From: Bacteroidales bacterium
GTDB lineage: Bacteria > Bacteroidota > Bacteroidia > Bacteroidales > UBA932
NCBI GenBank assembly: GCA_017428725.1
Contig: JAFRQH010000025.1
Coordinates: forward strand, 156,869-220,868
Direction of reading: 5' to 3'
DNA length: 64,000 bases
Shown: positions 49,845 to 57,867 of the stretch, piece by piece
Numbering within the stretch: position 1 is the stretch's first letter
How the letters are laid out: the number at the start of each line of letters is the position of its first letter
Position numbers and translations under genes: made by a program
Notes under the pieces: model-generated
Databases searched by the model: none
Seen by the model: only the letters and a program-made list of their open reading frames with translations
Told to the model about the DNA's origin: nothing

Positions 49845-51437
49845 ATGTTAGTCAAGTGTATTCTCCTGATCCTGTTCTTTGCCGTGATGATCGGTGTCGG
49901 CATCTATTGCCGCCGGACCGCATCTGACGTACAGGGTTTCGTCCTGGGCAGCCGTAACGTCGGCTCCTGGCTCACGGCTTTCGCCTTCGGCACATCTTAT
50001 TTCTCCGCGGTCATCTTCGTGGGATACGCCGGCCAGTTCGGCTGGAAGTACGGCCTTGCCGCCACCTGGATCGGCCTCGGCAATGCCATCATCGGCTCAT
50101 TGCTGGCCTGGCGGATCCTGGGCCGGAGGACCCGACTGATGACGCAGCACCTGCAGAGCGCCACGATGCCCGACTTCTTCGGGAAGCGCTTCTTCAGCGA
50201 TGCGCTCAAGGTGGCCGCTTCCGTGATCGTGTTCATATTCCTCATCCCTTATACCGCGTCGCTCTATAACGGCCTGTCGCGCCTGTTCAGCATGGCATTC
50301 AATGTGGATTACGTGTGGTGTGTGCTGGGAATGGCCGTCCTCACCGGTGTTTACGTGCTGGTAGGAGGGTATATGGCTACCGCCGTCAACGACTTCATCC
50401 AGGGTTTGATCATGCTGGTGGGCATCTGCGCCGTGATCGCATCCGTGCTCAACGGCAACGGTGGCTTCACCACCGCGGTGGAGAGCCTCTCGCACATCCC
50501 GTCCGAGACTGCGCCTTCCCTGAACGGCGCGTTCGTCTCCTTCCTGGGACCTCAGCCCATCTATCTGCTGGGTGTCGTGCTGCTGACCTCCCTGGGCACC
50601 TGGGGCCTGCCGCAGATGGTCGGAAAGTTCTACGCCATCCGCAATGAGGCTGCCATCCGCAAGGGCACGTTCATCTCCACCTTCTTCGCCATCATCGTGG
50701 CGGGCGGCTGTTATTTCCTGGGCGGTTTCGGCCGGCTCTACGGCCAGAGCATCGAGTACACGGCGGCAGGCACGCCGGTCTACGACAGCATCGTCCCGTC
50801 GATGCTCGCCTCCCTGCCGGACCTGATGATCGGCGTGGTGATCATCCTGGTGCTCTCCGCCTCCATGTCGACCCTCTCCTCGCTGGTGCTCACCTCCGGG
50901 TCCACGTTGACCCTGGACATCATCGACCCGGCATTGGCCAAGGTCCGCAAGGGCGCGCATATGGATGACCGCAGGCAGCTGCTCTGCATCCGCCTGCTCG
51001 TCCTGTTCTTCATCATCGTCTCTTCCGTGCTGGCCATCGTCCAGGCCAAGAGTTCCGTGACCTTCATCGCCCAGCTGATGGGTATTTCCTGGGGCGCACT
51101 GGCCGGCGCTTTCCTGGCGCCGTTCCTGTACGGCCTCTACTGGAAGCGCACCACTCCGGCATCGGTCTGGGCTTCCTTCATCACGGGCGTAGGCATCATG
51201 TGCTGCTGTATGTATTGCACCTTCACGGGCAAGACGTTCATCAGCCCGTATTTCACCTCGCCGATCAATGCCGGTGTGCTGGCGATGCTGCTGGGCCTGG
51301 TGGTCGTACCTGTGGTAAGTCTCCTCTCCAAGGTGAACCGGAAAGAGGAGGTGGAAGAGATGTTCGACTGCTATTCCAACACCGTCAGGGTGCGTGCCAC
51401 GGACGCCCTGTCCGAAGAGGCGGAGCAGCAGGGTTAG
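49845..51437 (+). CDS. Sodium:solute symporter family transporter
   Basis: A 530-residue LeuT-fold symporter with about 13 membrane helices. Signatures: SDVQGFVLGSRNVGSWLTAFAFGTSYFSAVIFVGYAG at the first helices (the unwound TM1), GGYMATAVNDFIQGLIM, and LSASMSTLSSLVLTSGSTLTLDI (sodium-site Ser pair in TM8). It is closest in pattern to the proline/pantothenate/solute (PutP-like) branch. Nearest neighbour upstream is the AraC-linked operon, whose substrate it might import. Its stop overlaps that of the convergent DUF2490 gene. Confidence 0.92.
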   Translation: MLVKCILLILFFAVMIGVGIYCRRTASDVQGFVLGSRNVGSWLTAFAFGTSYFSAVIFVGYAGQFGWKYGLAATWIGLGNAIIGSLLAWRILGRRTRLMTQHLQSATMPDFFGKRFFSDALKVAASVIVFIFLIPYTASLYNGLSRLFSMAFNVDYVWCVLGMAVLTGVYVLVGGYMATAVNDFIQGLIMLVGICAVIASVLNGNGGFTTAVESLSHIPSETAPSLNGAFVSFLGPQPIYLLGVVLLTSLGTWGLPQMVGKFYAIRNEAAIRKGTFISTFFAIIVAGGCYFLGGFGRLYGQSIEYTAAGTPVYDSIVPSMLASLPDLMIGVVIILVLSASMSTLSSLVLTSGSTLTLDIIDPALAKVRKGAHMDDRRQLLCIRLLVLFFIIVSSVLAIVQAKSSVTFIAQLMGISWGALAGAFLAPFLYGLYWKRTTPASVWASFITGVGIMCCCMYCTFTGKTFISPYFTSPINAGVLAMLLGLVVVPVVSLLSKVNRKEEVEEMFDCYSNTVRVRATDALSEEAEQQG

Positions 51438-52078
51438 AAGACGAAAATGTAACCGATACCCAACGTGTGACGGGCGGCCATCAGGCCGCCTTTGTCATAT
51501 AGGTGGTACATATAGAAGAAATCCAGCGAATGGCCTTTGCCGAGGCTGATCTCCGTGCCGGCATAATGCAGGGAGCGCACCCATTTGCCGCTGTCGAAGC
51601 TGCTGAAGTACTCGTACATCAGATAGGGTGTGAAGATGCTCTGCGGGGCCTTGTATTGTCCGCGGAGGCGGGCCCGGAAGGTATTGCTGTAAGCTTTTGC
51701 GCCAGGGTTGTAGGCCAGCTCGTACTTCTGCCGGACGGAAAGCGACAGGCCGTCGCGTCCCAGGGTCTCGGTGAGTGTCAGGACGCCCTTGTGCTGGACC
51801 AGGTCGCCCGCTGAAGGGATGCTCCAGTACTCGTAGCTCAGGTCGCCCTTGAGCCAGCTGTTGAAGTTGTAGCCGGCGCCGGCCATCGTGAACCAGCACT
51901 CCGTGCCGCTGACGTGGTCATAGGAGCGGTGCTCCAGGCGCGCCATCGCGAAAGGGGCGCCGAAAGATTTGATGAGCTGGATGCTGCTCCAGGTTCCGAG
52001 GTCGGAGGAAACCTGCGCAGTGGCCGGTGTGGCGGCGAGCGCAAGGAAAGCGAAGAAGGCGAAGATGGCTTTTTTCAT
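51434..52078 (-). CDS. DUF2490 outer-membrane beta-barrel-like protein
   Basis: A 214-residue exported protein (signal ending TPATAQ). The mature part is a series of amphipathic strands with aromatic girdles (WLKGDLSYEYWSI, RQKYELAYNPG, LMYEYFSSFDSGKW) and ends in an aromatic-capped strand, IGYIFVF, the usual outer-membrane insertion signal. The pattern matches DUF2490, of unknown function. It has a good promoter at 52100-52129. Confidence 0.85.
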   Translation of the reverse strand: MKKAIFAFFAFLALAATPATAQVSSDLGTWSSIQLIKSFGAPFAMARLEHRSYDHVSGTECWFTMAGAGYNFNSWLKGDLSYEYWSIPSAGDLVQHKGVLTLTETLGRDGLSLSVRQKYELAYNPGAKAYSNTFRARLRGQYKAPQSIFTPYLMYEYFSSFDSGKWVRSLHYAGTEISLGKGHSLDFFYMYHLYDKGGLMAARHTLGIGYIFVF

Positions 52079-52099
52079 ACACTACTGTAACTACTGGGA

Positions 52100-52129
52100 C
52101 AAAGGTACGAATCGCGCTGGAAAAACAAA
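52100..52129 (-). promoter_or_regulatory. Promoter of the DUF2490 gene
   Basis: On the minus strand TTTG (52126-52129), an 18-base spacer and TACCTTTG (52100-52107), 21 bases before the ATG. Confidence 0.6.
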
Positions 52130-52171
52130 GCGGTTCGGCCCCAAAAATGCAATTCGAAGGACATAAGTGAG

Positions 52172-52801
52172 TTATTGCACCATTCGGTCGATAAGCGGTT
52201 TCAGCTCGGCTTCGAAGATGTCCTTCGCCACGATCCGGTAATGGGGGTGGTAGGCGGCTTCGAACGCCGGGCTGTGGTGCATGATGAGTTCTCCTGCGCT
52301 CACCAGGGAGTCCAGCCGCTCCAGGTCATCCTCCGCTCCGGGGATGTCCCGGAAATCCTTTCGGAGGATTCCCTCGATGTCGTGCCACTTGTCCACCCAC
52401 GCTTTCGGACTGACCGTCCTGCCCTCGTTCGCGCTCCGCACGAACGCGTCCAACAGCGCCTCTTCGCTGACCCGCCCCTCCAGGACGACGGAGAGATCCA
52501 CGCGCACGTAATTGCCCTGGTCTCCAACGGGATAGTATTTCAGCTCCGGCACATCATAACGCAGGCTGTCCAGGTCCTCGCGGAAGGAGGCGAGTTCCGT
52601 CCTGAGATAGTTCCTCGCATATTCCGGATCCGGGATGAGGTGTCCGGGACCGAGATTGTCCTGGCAGAAACTCTTGTAGATGTCCTGTATGCGGGATTCG
52701 GGATAATCCTGCAGCTGGCGCGAAATGGCGGACTTCCGGGGGGAGGGCTGGCAGCCCAGCAGGAAGAGTAGGGACAGAAGGAGAAGTGTGCTGTGTCTCA
52801 T
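52172..52801 (-). CDS. Lipoprotein of unknown function
   Basis: A 209-residue lipoprotein (lipobox LLGC at residue 17). Conserved-looking features are the stretch YPESRIQDIYKSFCQDNLG followed by PGHLI, and an Arg/Glu-rich helical centre. I recall similar hypothetical proteins in other Bacteroidales but no assigned function. Its ATG overlaps the stop of the S33 peptidase gene by ATGA, so they are co-expressed and may act on one peptide substrate. The frame continues upstream, but only this start gives a lipoprotein signal. Confidence 0.75.
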   Translation of the reverse strand: MRHSTLLLLSLLFLLGCQPSPRKSAISRQLQDYPESRIQDIYKSFCQDNLGPGHLIPDPEYARNYLRTELASFREDLDSLRYDVPELKYYPVGDQGNYVRVDLSVVLEGRVSEEALLDAFVRSANEGRTVSPKAWVDKWHDIEGILRKDFRDIPGAEDDLERLDSLVSAGELIMHHSPAFEAAYHPHYRIVAKDIFEAELKPLIDRMVQ

Positions 52802-53691
52802 AAGCAAGCGTGGTCGTGCTCTTCCAGCCAGGACTCCAGGATGCGGCAGTAGTCTTCGTGGCGGTCCACGAAACACATATGCCGGGCGCCGTCCATCAGC
52901 TCCCAACGGCTGCCGGGGATTCCCTCGTACATGGAGCGGGCCACGGCCGGGGTGCATAGGTCTTCCGATCCGCTGAACAGCAGACAGGGGCAGTCTATCT
53001 CTCCCAGGCGGTCGATGTATTCGAAATTCCCAAGGCTGCCGGTGGGCACGTATTCATTCGGCCCCCAGCCGTAAAGGTATGATTCCTTGCCGGAGCGCTT
53101 GGGGCGGGTCAGGCATTCCGGGCTGTTCTCGTCCGTGCTGGCGCAATGCAGCGTCATAAAACGGTCGTTGGCGCGGAGATAGGAGGGATCCTCAAAGTCA
53201 CCCGTCTGTTCGGCCCGGCGGATGGCTTCCTGGTCCTCTTCGGGCATGTGGCCGATCATCCTGTGCTGCTCGCTCGCCCAGAGACTGGAAGAGGCGTGAC
53301 CGCTGGAGATGATGGCGGAGCAGATGCCTTGGGGCTTCTTGTCGATGAGGTAAGCGATGATGAGCATGCCGCCCCAGGACTGGCCCAGGATGTGGAGCCT
53401 GTCCAGATGAAGGTGTTTCCGCAGGGCGATAAGTTCGTCCATCCACGTGTCCAGGGTCCAAAGCTCCGGATGCCCTTCGAGGTAGGAATTCCCGCATCCG
53501 ATCTGGTCGTAGGAGATGACCTGACGGCCCGTTTCCCACGCCACGCGGTCCAGCACCTCGAAATAGTTGTGGGTGCTGCCGGGACCGCCGTGCAGAAGCA
53601 GCAGTGGTTTCTTGTCTTTGGAAGCCGTCCCGACGATCCTGTAGTACGTCTTGTGCCCCAGGAAGGGCATATATCCTTCTTCGATATTCAT
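52798..53691 (-). CDS. Proline iminopeptidase-family (S33) alpha/beta hydrolase
   Basis: A 297-residue cytoplasmic peptidase releasing N-terminal proline or related residues. S33 motifs: LLLHGGPGSTHNYF (HGGPG), nucleophile GQSWGGMLI, acid in SGSEDLCTP and His in GARHMCFVD. YDQIGCGNS matches the D-Q-x-G-x-G-x-S motif. It is coupled by ATGA to the downstream lipoprotein. Confidence 0.9.
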   Translation of the reverse strand: MNIEEGYMPFLGHKTYYRIVGTASKDKKPLLLLHGGPGSTHNYFEVLDRVAWETGRQVISYDQIGCGNSYLEGHPELWTLDTWMDELIALRKHLHLDRLHILGQSWGGMLIIAYLIDKKPQGICSAIISSGHASSSLWASEQHRMIGHMPEEDQEAIRRAEQTGDFEDPSYLRANDRFMTLHCASTDENSPECLTRPKRSGKESYLYGWGPNEYVPTGSLGNFEYIDRLGEIDCPCLLFSGSEDLCTPAVARSMYEGIPGSRWELMDGARHMCFVDRHEDYCRILESWLEEHDHACL

Positions 53692-53710
53692 AGACAGATG
53701 ATTGAATGTC

Positions 53711-53718
53711 CAAAGCTA
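53711..53718 (-). promoter_or_regulatory. -7 element TAGCTTTG for the S33 peptidase
   Basis: TAGCTTTG on the minus strand fits TAnnTTTG, 19 bases before the ATG. No clear -33 is present. Confidence 0.5.
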
Positions 53719-53741
53719 CAAAAAAAAACCGAGGACCAGAA

Positions 53742-54134
53742 CTAGGCATTGTCGTCCAGCGCCCGTTCAATCTTGTCCAGCGTGTCGAAGAAGCGTTTCG
53801 TGGCGATGGGCGCTCCCAGGAACAGGACGCCGAGGGTGTTCCAGCCGAACATATGCCACCAGGAGGTATACGGCCCCTCGACCCCCAGTTCAATGGCCTT
53901 TTCCTTCAATTCCCCGGCAATCCTCGCCATCCACAGAAGAGGGTATATGAACAAGGTCGGGATGCCCAGCAGGTACGCGACCCAATAGCGCTGGGTACGC
54001 CGCCCAACGATATGGTCAAGCTCGTCCTGGAGACCGCTCAGCGGCATGTAGAACAGGAAGAACAGTCCGGCCGTGCAGAAATCGATAAGCCCGAACCAGA
54101 ACCCGGGCCTGTTGGTGTGACGCCTCACATCCAT
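53742..54134 (-). CDS. Small membrane protein, DUF4234-like
   Basis: A 130-residue protein with three to four hydrophobic segments (LIDFCTAGLFFLFYMPL; WVAYLLGIPTLFIYPLLWM; a C-terminal WNTLGVLFLGAPI) separated by charged loops. The repeated hydrophobic hairpin and SWWHMFGWN loop suggest DUF4234; I hold this loosely. It starts 10 bases inside the nitroreductase gene, so the two are co-transcribed. Confidence 0.65.
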   Translation of the reverse strand: MDVRRHTNRPGFWFGLIDFCTAGLFFLFYMPLSGLQDELDHIVGRRTQRYWVAYLLGIPTLFIYPLLWMARIAGELKEKAIELGVEGPYTSWWHMFGWNTLGVLFLGAPIATKRFFDTLDKIERALDDNA

Positions 54135-54814
54135 TCGAAATTCTCCTTCCCGGCACCGACCTCGAAGTGATACTTGACGATACCGAGATCCATCTTCGAG
54201 TACCCGATCATGGAGAAGACAGGTTTGGCAGCGACCTTGGGGAGCTTGCTGTAGTCCTTGAACCCCAGGTACTCCAGGTAGAACTTCTGCTGGTTGACGG
54301 CCGTCGGAGCGAGGACAGCCGCATCAACCCCCTTGCTGAACCATTTCGGGGTGACGTCGCTGACGTTGCTTATTTCCTTGATGTCTTTCACCTTATGGCC
54401 CTTTCCGGGCGTCACTCCGTAACCCAGGGCGATGTAGCATCCGATTTTCTCCCCGTCCGCCAGTTCGTAAGTGCCGGGAATCTTGCTGTAGCTGAGCCCC
54501 GCCCAGCAGGAATTCAGTCCCAGCGTCTGGGCCAGCAGGACAAGCTGCTCCCCGTAATACCCGATCTTCTCGTCCAGGTCATCTCCTTTCCTGCCGGCCA
54601 TGATGAGGTAGTTCTTCACGCCGGAGAAGGAACCGTAAGCCATGATTCCGCTGAAGGCCTTGGGCTCGTCCGTGACCAGCTGGACATGCAGGCCAGCCTC
54701 TTCGTTGATCTCCCGGACCTTGTCGCGGAGGACGGAGAGGATGTCCTCCGGGATGGGATCGTCCTTGTACTTGCGCACGGAATGCCGTGCCCCGATCGCT
54801 TCAAGCAGTGTCAT
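54125..54814 (-). CDS. Nitroreductase-family flavoprotein
   Basis: A 229-residue FMN reductase. The N-terminal RHSVRKYKDDPIPEDI is the FMN phosphate-binding signature. YGEQLVLLAQTLGLNSCWAG and GYGVTPGKGHK fit the family, as does the C-terminal duplication-like half (LAPTAVNQQKFYLEYL). Physiological substrates are unknown (nitro compounds, quinones or flavins). Promoter-like TATCTTAG lies on the minus strand at 54857-54864. Confidence 0.9.
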   Translation of the reverse strand: MTLLEAIGARHSVRKYKDDPIPEDILSVLRDKVREINEEAGLHVQLVTDEPKAFSGIMAYGSFSGVKNYLIMAGRKGDDLDEKIGYYGEQLVLLAQTLGLNSCWAGLSYSKIPGTYELADGEKIGCYIALGYGVTPGKGHKVKDIKEISNVSDVTPKWFSKGVDAAVLAPTAVNQQKFYLEYLGFKDYSKLPKVAAKPVFSMIGYSKMDLGIVKYHFEVGAGKENFEWM

Positions 54815-54883
54815 ATGTCCCTTGTATAATGCTAAATGTCACGTTGTTCTCTGCCACTAAGATAGGAAGAAATGTCGACACGT

Positions 54884-54914
54884 CCAAGGCGGGGAACCGG
54901 CGCCCCGGCCTTGG
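54884..54914 (-). terminator. GC-rich hairpin after the GreA-like gene
   Basis: CCAAGGCGGGG pairs with CCCCGGCCTTGG with one bulged base and an 8-base loop, just downstream of the GreA-like stop. There is no T-run, so termination is only probable. Confidence 0.45.
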
Positions 54915-54923
54915 GGACTTTCC

Positions 54924-55391
54924 TCAGTTGTACGTGATGCTTTCGATTCTCAGGCGCAGGATTCCGGAGGGGACCCGGGCCTCGGCGATTTCGCCGACCT
55001 TCTTGCCCATCAGGGCGGCGCCGATCGGAGAATTCAGCGAGATCTTGCCAGCCTCGAGGTCCATCTCGTGCGGGCTGACGATCTCGAATTTCATGCGGGC
55101 ATTCGTCGAGAGGTTCGTGAATTCGACCCGGCTCAGCAGGCTGACCCTGTCTTTGGGGAGGGCGTCGGGGTCGATCACGCGGGAATGCTCCAGGACTTTC
55201 TGCAGGAAACGGATGCGGCTGATGGTCTTCGCCTGGTTCCGCCTTGCTTCGCGGTATCCCGCATTATCGCTCCGGTCCCCCTGGGCGCTGGCCTCCGTAA
55301 GGTCGTCTTTGATCTGGGGGTAAACCTCGTTGATAAGATGCTTCAGCTCGGCAGAGATCTCGTCGTATCGTTGCTTGGATAAGTATTCCAT
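54924..55391 (-). CDS. GreA/GreB-family transcript cleavage factor
   Basis: A 155-residue elongation factor. The N-terminal coiled coil contains GDRSDNAGYREARRNQAKT, equivalent to the GDLSENAEY tip, whose acidic residues (here D and D) help RNA polymerase cleave backtracked RNA. The C-terminal FKBP-like domain ends LNSPIGAALMGKKVGEIAEARVPSG. It is divergent from housekeeping GreA and is probably a second Gre factor of the genome. Its start is 4 bases from a -7 element. Confidence 0.87.
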   Translation of the reverse strand: MEYLSKQRYDEISAELKHLINEVYPQIKDDLTEASAQGDRSDNAGYREARRNQAKTISRIRFLQKVLEHSRVIDPDALPKDRVSLLSRVEFTNLSTNARMKFEIVSPHEMDLEAGKISLNSPIGAALMGKKVGEIAEARVPSGILRLRIESITYN

Positions 55392-55395
55392 GGCT

Positions 55396-55403
55396 CAAAT
55401 TTA
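55396..55403 (-). promoter_or_regulatory. -7 element TAAATTTG, 4 bases from the GreA-like ATG
   Basis: TAAATTTG-AGCC-ATGG on the minus strand; the 12-mer TTTGAGCCATGG is identical to that at the activase gene. It predicts a leaderless transcript. Confidence 0.5.
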
Positions 55404-55463
55404 CGCTTTTTTCGGCGAAACACATCATCGGCCGGCATCAAACCATCATGCTGATGAATTGAA

Positions 55464-56330
55464 CTAATTCTCCGCCCTGAATTCTTTTGGAGATACCCCT
55501 TTGACCCGCTTGAAAAACTTCCCGAAAAAGGACTGGGAGGAGAACCCCAGCGATTCGCTGATCTCACGGATGCTCTGTTTGGTGGAGAGGAGCTGTGCCT
55601 CGGCGTCCAGGATGACGCATTTGTCAATCCAGTCCGTTGCCGTCTGTCCTGTCTCTTCTTTTATGCGCCGTGACAGGTACTTGGCATTACGGTCCAGTCT
55701 CCGGGCGTAATAGTCCAACTCTCTGTGATTCCGGTATTCCCGCTCCACAAGCGTAAGGAAATCCTCCGTCAATCTCCCGTAGGGGCCGATCGTTCCCACC
55801 CCCTGCTGCTGGGAAAGCATCGGGCTCGCACTCAGGAAGAAAGCTCTCGTAAGCAGACGCAGGCTGTCCCAGATGACAGAACTGCTCCTGGAGCTATGGA
55901 TCATGGCCTTGCAGGAAGTGATGAACGCCAGGGTCAGTTCAATGGCGTCCTCCTTCAATTGGTAATAGGGCCTGTTCTCGATGGTGGCCGTCAGGGTGAG
56001 CGTACGCCCGATGTCCAAGGACTCGATGAACCGACGCGACATGAGGAGGATCCTGCCTTTGAAGCCCTTGCTCAGGGAACTCTGAACGATGACCTGTCCG
56101 GGAAGTATGATGATGAATCCTCCTTTCTCCACCCGGTACTCGCGCAGATTGATCATCCCGCTGGCCGAGCCGGATTCACACAAAGTGGCGATGAGCCAGT
56201 CGTTCTTGTACGGGAATCGCCCGGAGAGATAGAACCGGGGATTGTCCAGGATAATCAGCTCGTCTGAAGCCGCCGTAACCGACTCCGGGTTCCGGATGTC
56301 TTGATGCAGTATTTCCGAAAAGTCAATCAT
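55464..56330 (-). CDS. AraC-family transcriptional regulator, second
   Basis: A 288-residue regulator with an N-terminal cupin-like region (VEKGGFIIILPGQVIVQSS) and a C-terminal AraC DNA-binding domain (about 185-288; second HTH SIREISESLGFSSQSFFGKFFKRVKG with GVSPKEF). The N-terminal half differs from that of the regulator at 44425, so the ligands differ. It diverges from the BspA-type lipoprotein (gap 145 bases), which is its most likely target. Confidence 0.9.
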   Translation of the reverse strand: MIDFSEILHQDIRNPESVTAASDELIILDNPRFYLSGRFPYKNDWLIATLCESGSASGMINLREYRVEKGGFIIILPGQVIVQSSLSKGFKGRILLMSRRFIESLDIGRTLTLTATIENRPYYQLKEDAIELTLAFITSCKAMIHSSRSSSVIWDSLRLLTRAFFLSASPMLSQQQGVGTIGPYGRLTEDFLTLVEREYRNHRELDYYARRLDRNAKYLSRRIKEETGQTATDWIDKCVILDAEAQLLSTKQSIREISESLGFSSQSFFGKFFKRVKGVSPKEFRAEN

Positions 56331-56423
56331 CGAGTGCTTATTTTGCGAGTAAATATACGACTATTTGCTAAAATAAACCTAAAAAGTAGAAAATAGTCCA
56401 ATCAATATAGAAAACTGACCTTT

Positions 56424-56451
56424 TTTGTTGTATCTGCACGCTCTACCTTTG
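56424..56451 (+). promoter_or_regulatory. Promoter of the BspA-type lipoprotein
   Basis: TTTG (56424-56427), a 16-base spacer and TACCTTTG (56444-56451). The ATG lies 24 bases downstream. Confidence 0.5.
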
Positions 56452-56475
56452 TACTTGGATTAAACCAATTTGAAC

Positions 56476-57330
56476 ATGAAAGCAAAGATATTGACCCTCT
56501 TTTTCGCGTTGGCCGCAGTCATGTCGTCCTGTACCAAGCTGAACAGCGGGGACAGTTTCAACCAAACCGTAGGGGGAATAGAGTACAACTTCGAAGTCAT
56601 CGTGTCCAAGATTGCCTATGTCCGCCTGACACCGGTCTCCGCACCTTCCGTGGTGAAGGGAGACATAACACTTCCAACTACGGCCGTGTATGATGGCGTA
56701 ACTTACACCGTCACCCAAATCGGGCAGCGGGCTTTCCGCGACTACACGGGAATCACTTCCGTCACCCTGCCCAAGACTCTCTCGCAGATTGAGAACGAGG
56801 CGTTTGCCGGTTGTACATCCCTCCAGGCGATCAATACCCCGCAGCCGCTTTCCGTCATCGGGGCATATGCCTTTGATGGCTGTTCACAGCTGAAAGCCTT
56901 CTCCCTGGAGGCTTCCTTATCCGAGTTGGGAAAGGGCGCGTTCCGGGGCTGCGCTTCTCTGGAGGAACTGGTATTCACGCCCACCATCACGGAGATTCCG
57001 GATGAACTGTGCAGCGGATGCACCAGCTTGAAGGAGATAAACCTTCCGTCCACGATCATGCATGTCGGAACCAGTGCGTTCGAAGGGTGCACCTCCGCTC
57101 GGGCGATCAAGATCGACCGCTCTTTGCAGAACATCGGTGCTCGGGCTTTTTCCGGATGCATCGCGGTCGGTTCCATTTCCTGTACGACAGCCACGCCGCC
57201 TGTGTGCTCGGCGAACACGTTTGACGGTATCCCCACCGACATCCCCGTGACCGTCCCGATGGCGAACGTGGGGGATTATCGCAATGCGACTGGTTGGAAC
57301 AGATTCAGCAATTATACCGGAAAGTATTGA
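56476..57330 (+). CDS. BspA-type leucine-rich-repeat lipoprotein
   Basis: A 284-residue lipoprotein (lipobox MSSC). After a short N-terminal beta region, about six LRR_5 units of 22-24 residues run from about 85 to 240, each with the pattern IG..AF.GC.SL..I.LP (for example IENEAFAGCTSLQAINTP). The C-terminal NATGWNRFSNY block is a typical BspA cap. Such proteins act as surface adhesins or ligand-binding scaffolds. The ATG at 56476 is preferred over a TTG at 56470. A terminator follows at 57379. Confidence 0.9.
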   Translation: MKAKILTLFFALAAVMSSCTKLNSGDSFNQTVGGIEYNFEVIVSKIAYVRLTPVSAPSVVKGDITLPTTAVYDGVTYTVTQIGQRAFRDYTGITSVTLPKTLSQIENEAFAGCTSLQAINTPQPLSVIGAYAFDGCSQLKAFSLEASLSELGKGAFRGCASLEELVFTPTITEIPDELCSGCTSLKEINLPSTIMHVGTSAFEGCTSARAIKIDRSLQNIGARAFSGCIAVGSISCTTATPPVCSANTFDGIPTDIPVTVPMANVGDYRNATGWNRFSNYTGKY

Positions 57331-57378
57331 GTAATGATTCAGCCGACTTGCTGAAATCGGATTAATCTTTTGGAACAA

Positions 57379-57420
57379 GCCCCGACACTCCAGATGGATT
57401 GCCGGGGCCCTTTTCTTCTT
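57379..57420 (+). terminator. Rho-independent-type terminator after the LRR gene
   Basis: GCCCCG (57379-57384) pairs with CGGGGC (57403-57408) and is followed by CCTTTTCTTCTT. Confidence 0.6.
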
Positions 57421-57430
57421 CCAAAACAGA

Positions 57431-57447
57431 GTCACGGCTGCCGTGAC
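57431..57447. repeat. Perfect dyad GTCACGG-CTG-CCGTGAC
   Basis: Seven-base arms around a 3-base centre, ending 25 bases upstream of the -7 element at 57473, so it overlaps or abuts the expected -33 region. It could be an operator for the small lipoprotein pair. Confidence 0.5.
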
Positions 57448-57472
57448 AGGGTCAAGCGGCAGGTTTTATTTC

Positions 57473-57480
57473 TATATTTG
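57473..57480 (+). promoter_or_regulatory. -7 element TATATTTG for the small lipoprotein
   Basis: An exact TAnnTTTG match 31 bases before the ATG at 57512. Confidence 0.5.
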
Positions 57481-57511
57481 CATTCGAAAAAACGGGTTTT
57501 CATTGTATTCT

Positions 57512-57862
57512 ATGAAACATACAGCTTTTTTACTGGCACTTGCAGCGGCGTTGATGTGCTGCTCGTGCCGCAACAACGCAGCAAAGAGCGGGATAACCCC
57601 GGAACAGGCTTTCGAAGGCGTCAGCAACTATTGCCACGGCGAGTATGACTGGAGCGCGGCAGAAGACAATGGCTCAACGATGACCCTCGAGATGGGAGAG
57701 GGGACTGAAACAGAATACCAGGTAGTCTTCCGCAGCTATACCGGAGCATACGTGTATTTCTACGTCGACAAGAAAAGCGGCACCACCCGGATGGTAGAGC
57801 ACGTACCCGCCCTCGACATCACGGAAGAAGCCGGCACCATAGAACTGAAAGATTACCTGTAG
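57512..57862 (+). CDS. Small lipoprotein of unknown function
   Basis: A 116-residue lipoprotein (signal MKHTAFLLALAAALMCCSC). The mature part has an acidic, strand-rich sequence (MTLEMGEGTETEYQVVFRSYTGAYVYFYVDKKSGTTRMVE) resembling small NTF2- or PepSY-like periplasmic folds only in a general way. I do not recognise a family. The start at 57512 is the one that gives the signal peptide. The next gene follows after 5 bases. Confidence 0.75.
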   Translation: MKHTAFLLALAAALMCCSCRNNAAKSGITPEQAFEGVSNYCHGEYDWSAAEDNGSTMTLEMGEGTETEYQVVFRSYTGAYVYFYVDKKSGTTRMVEHVPALDITEEAGTIELKDYL

Positions 57863-57867
57863 CATCA

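Noticed and set aside
52802..52957. Upstream extension of the lipoprotein frame at 52172-52801
   Set aside because: It overlaps the S33 peptidase in another frame and destroys the lipoprotein signal.
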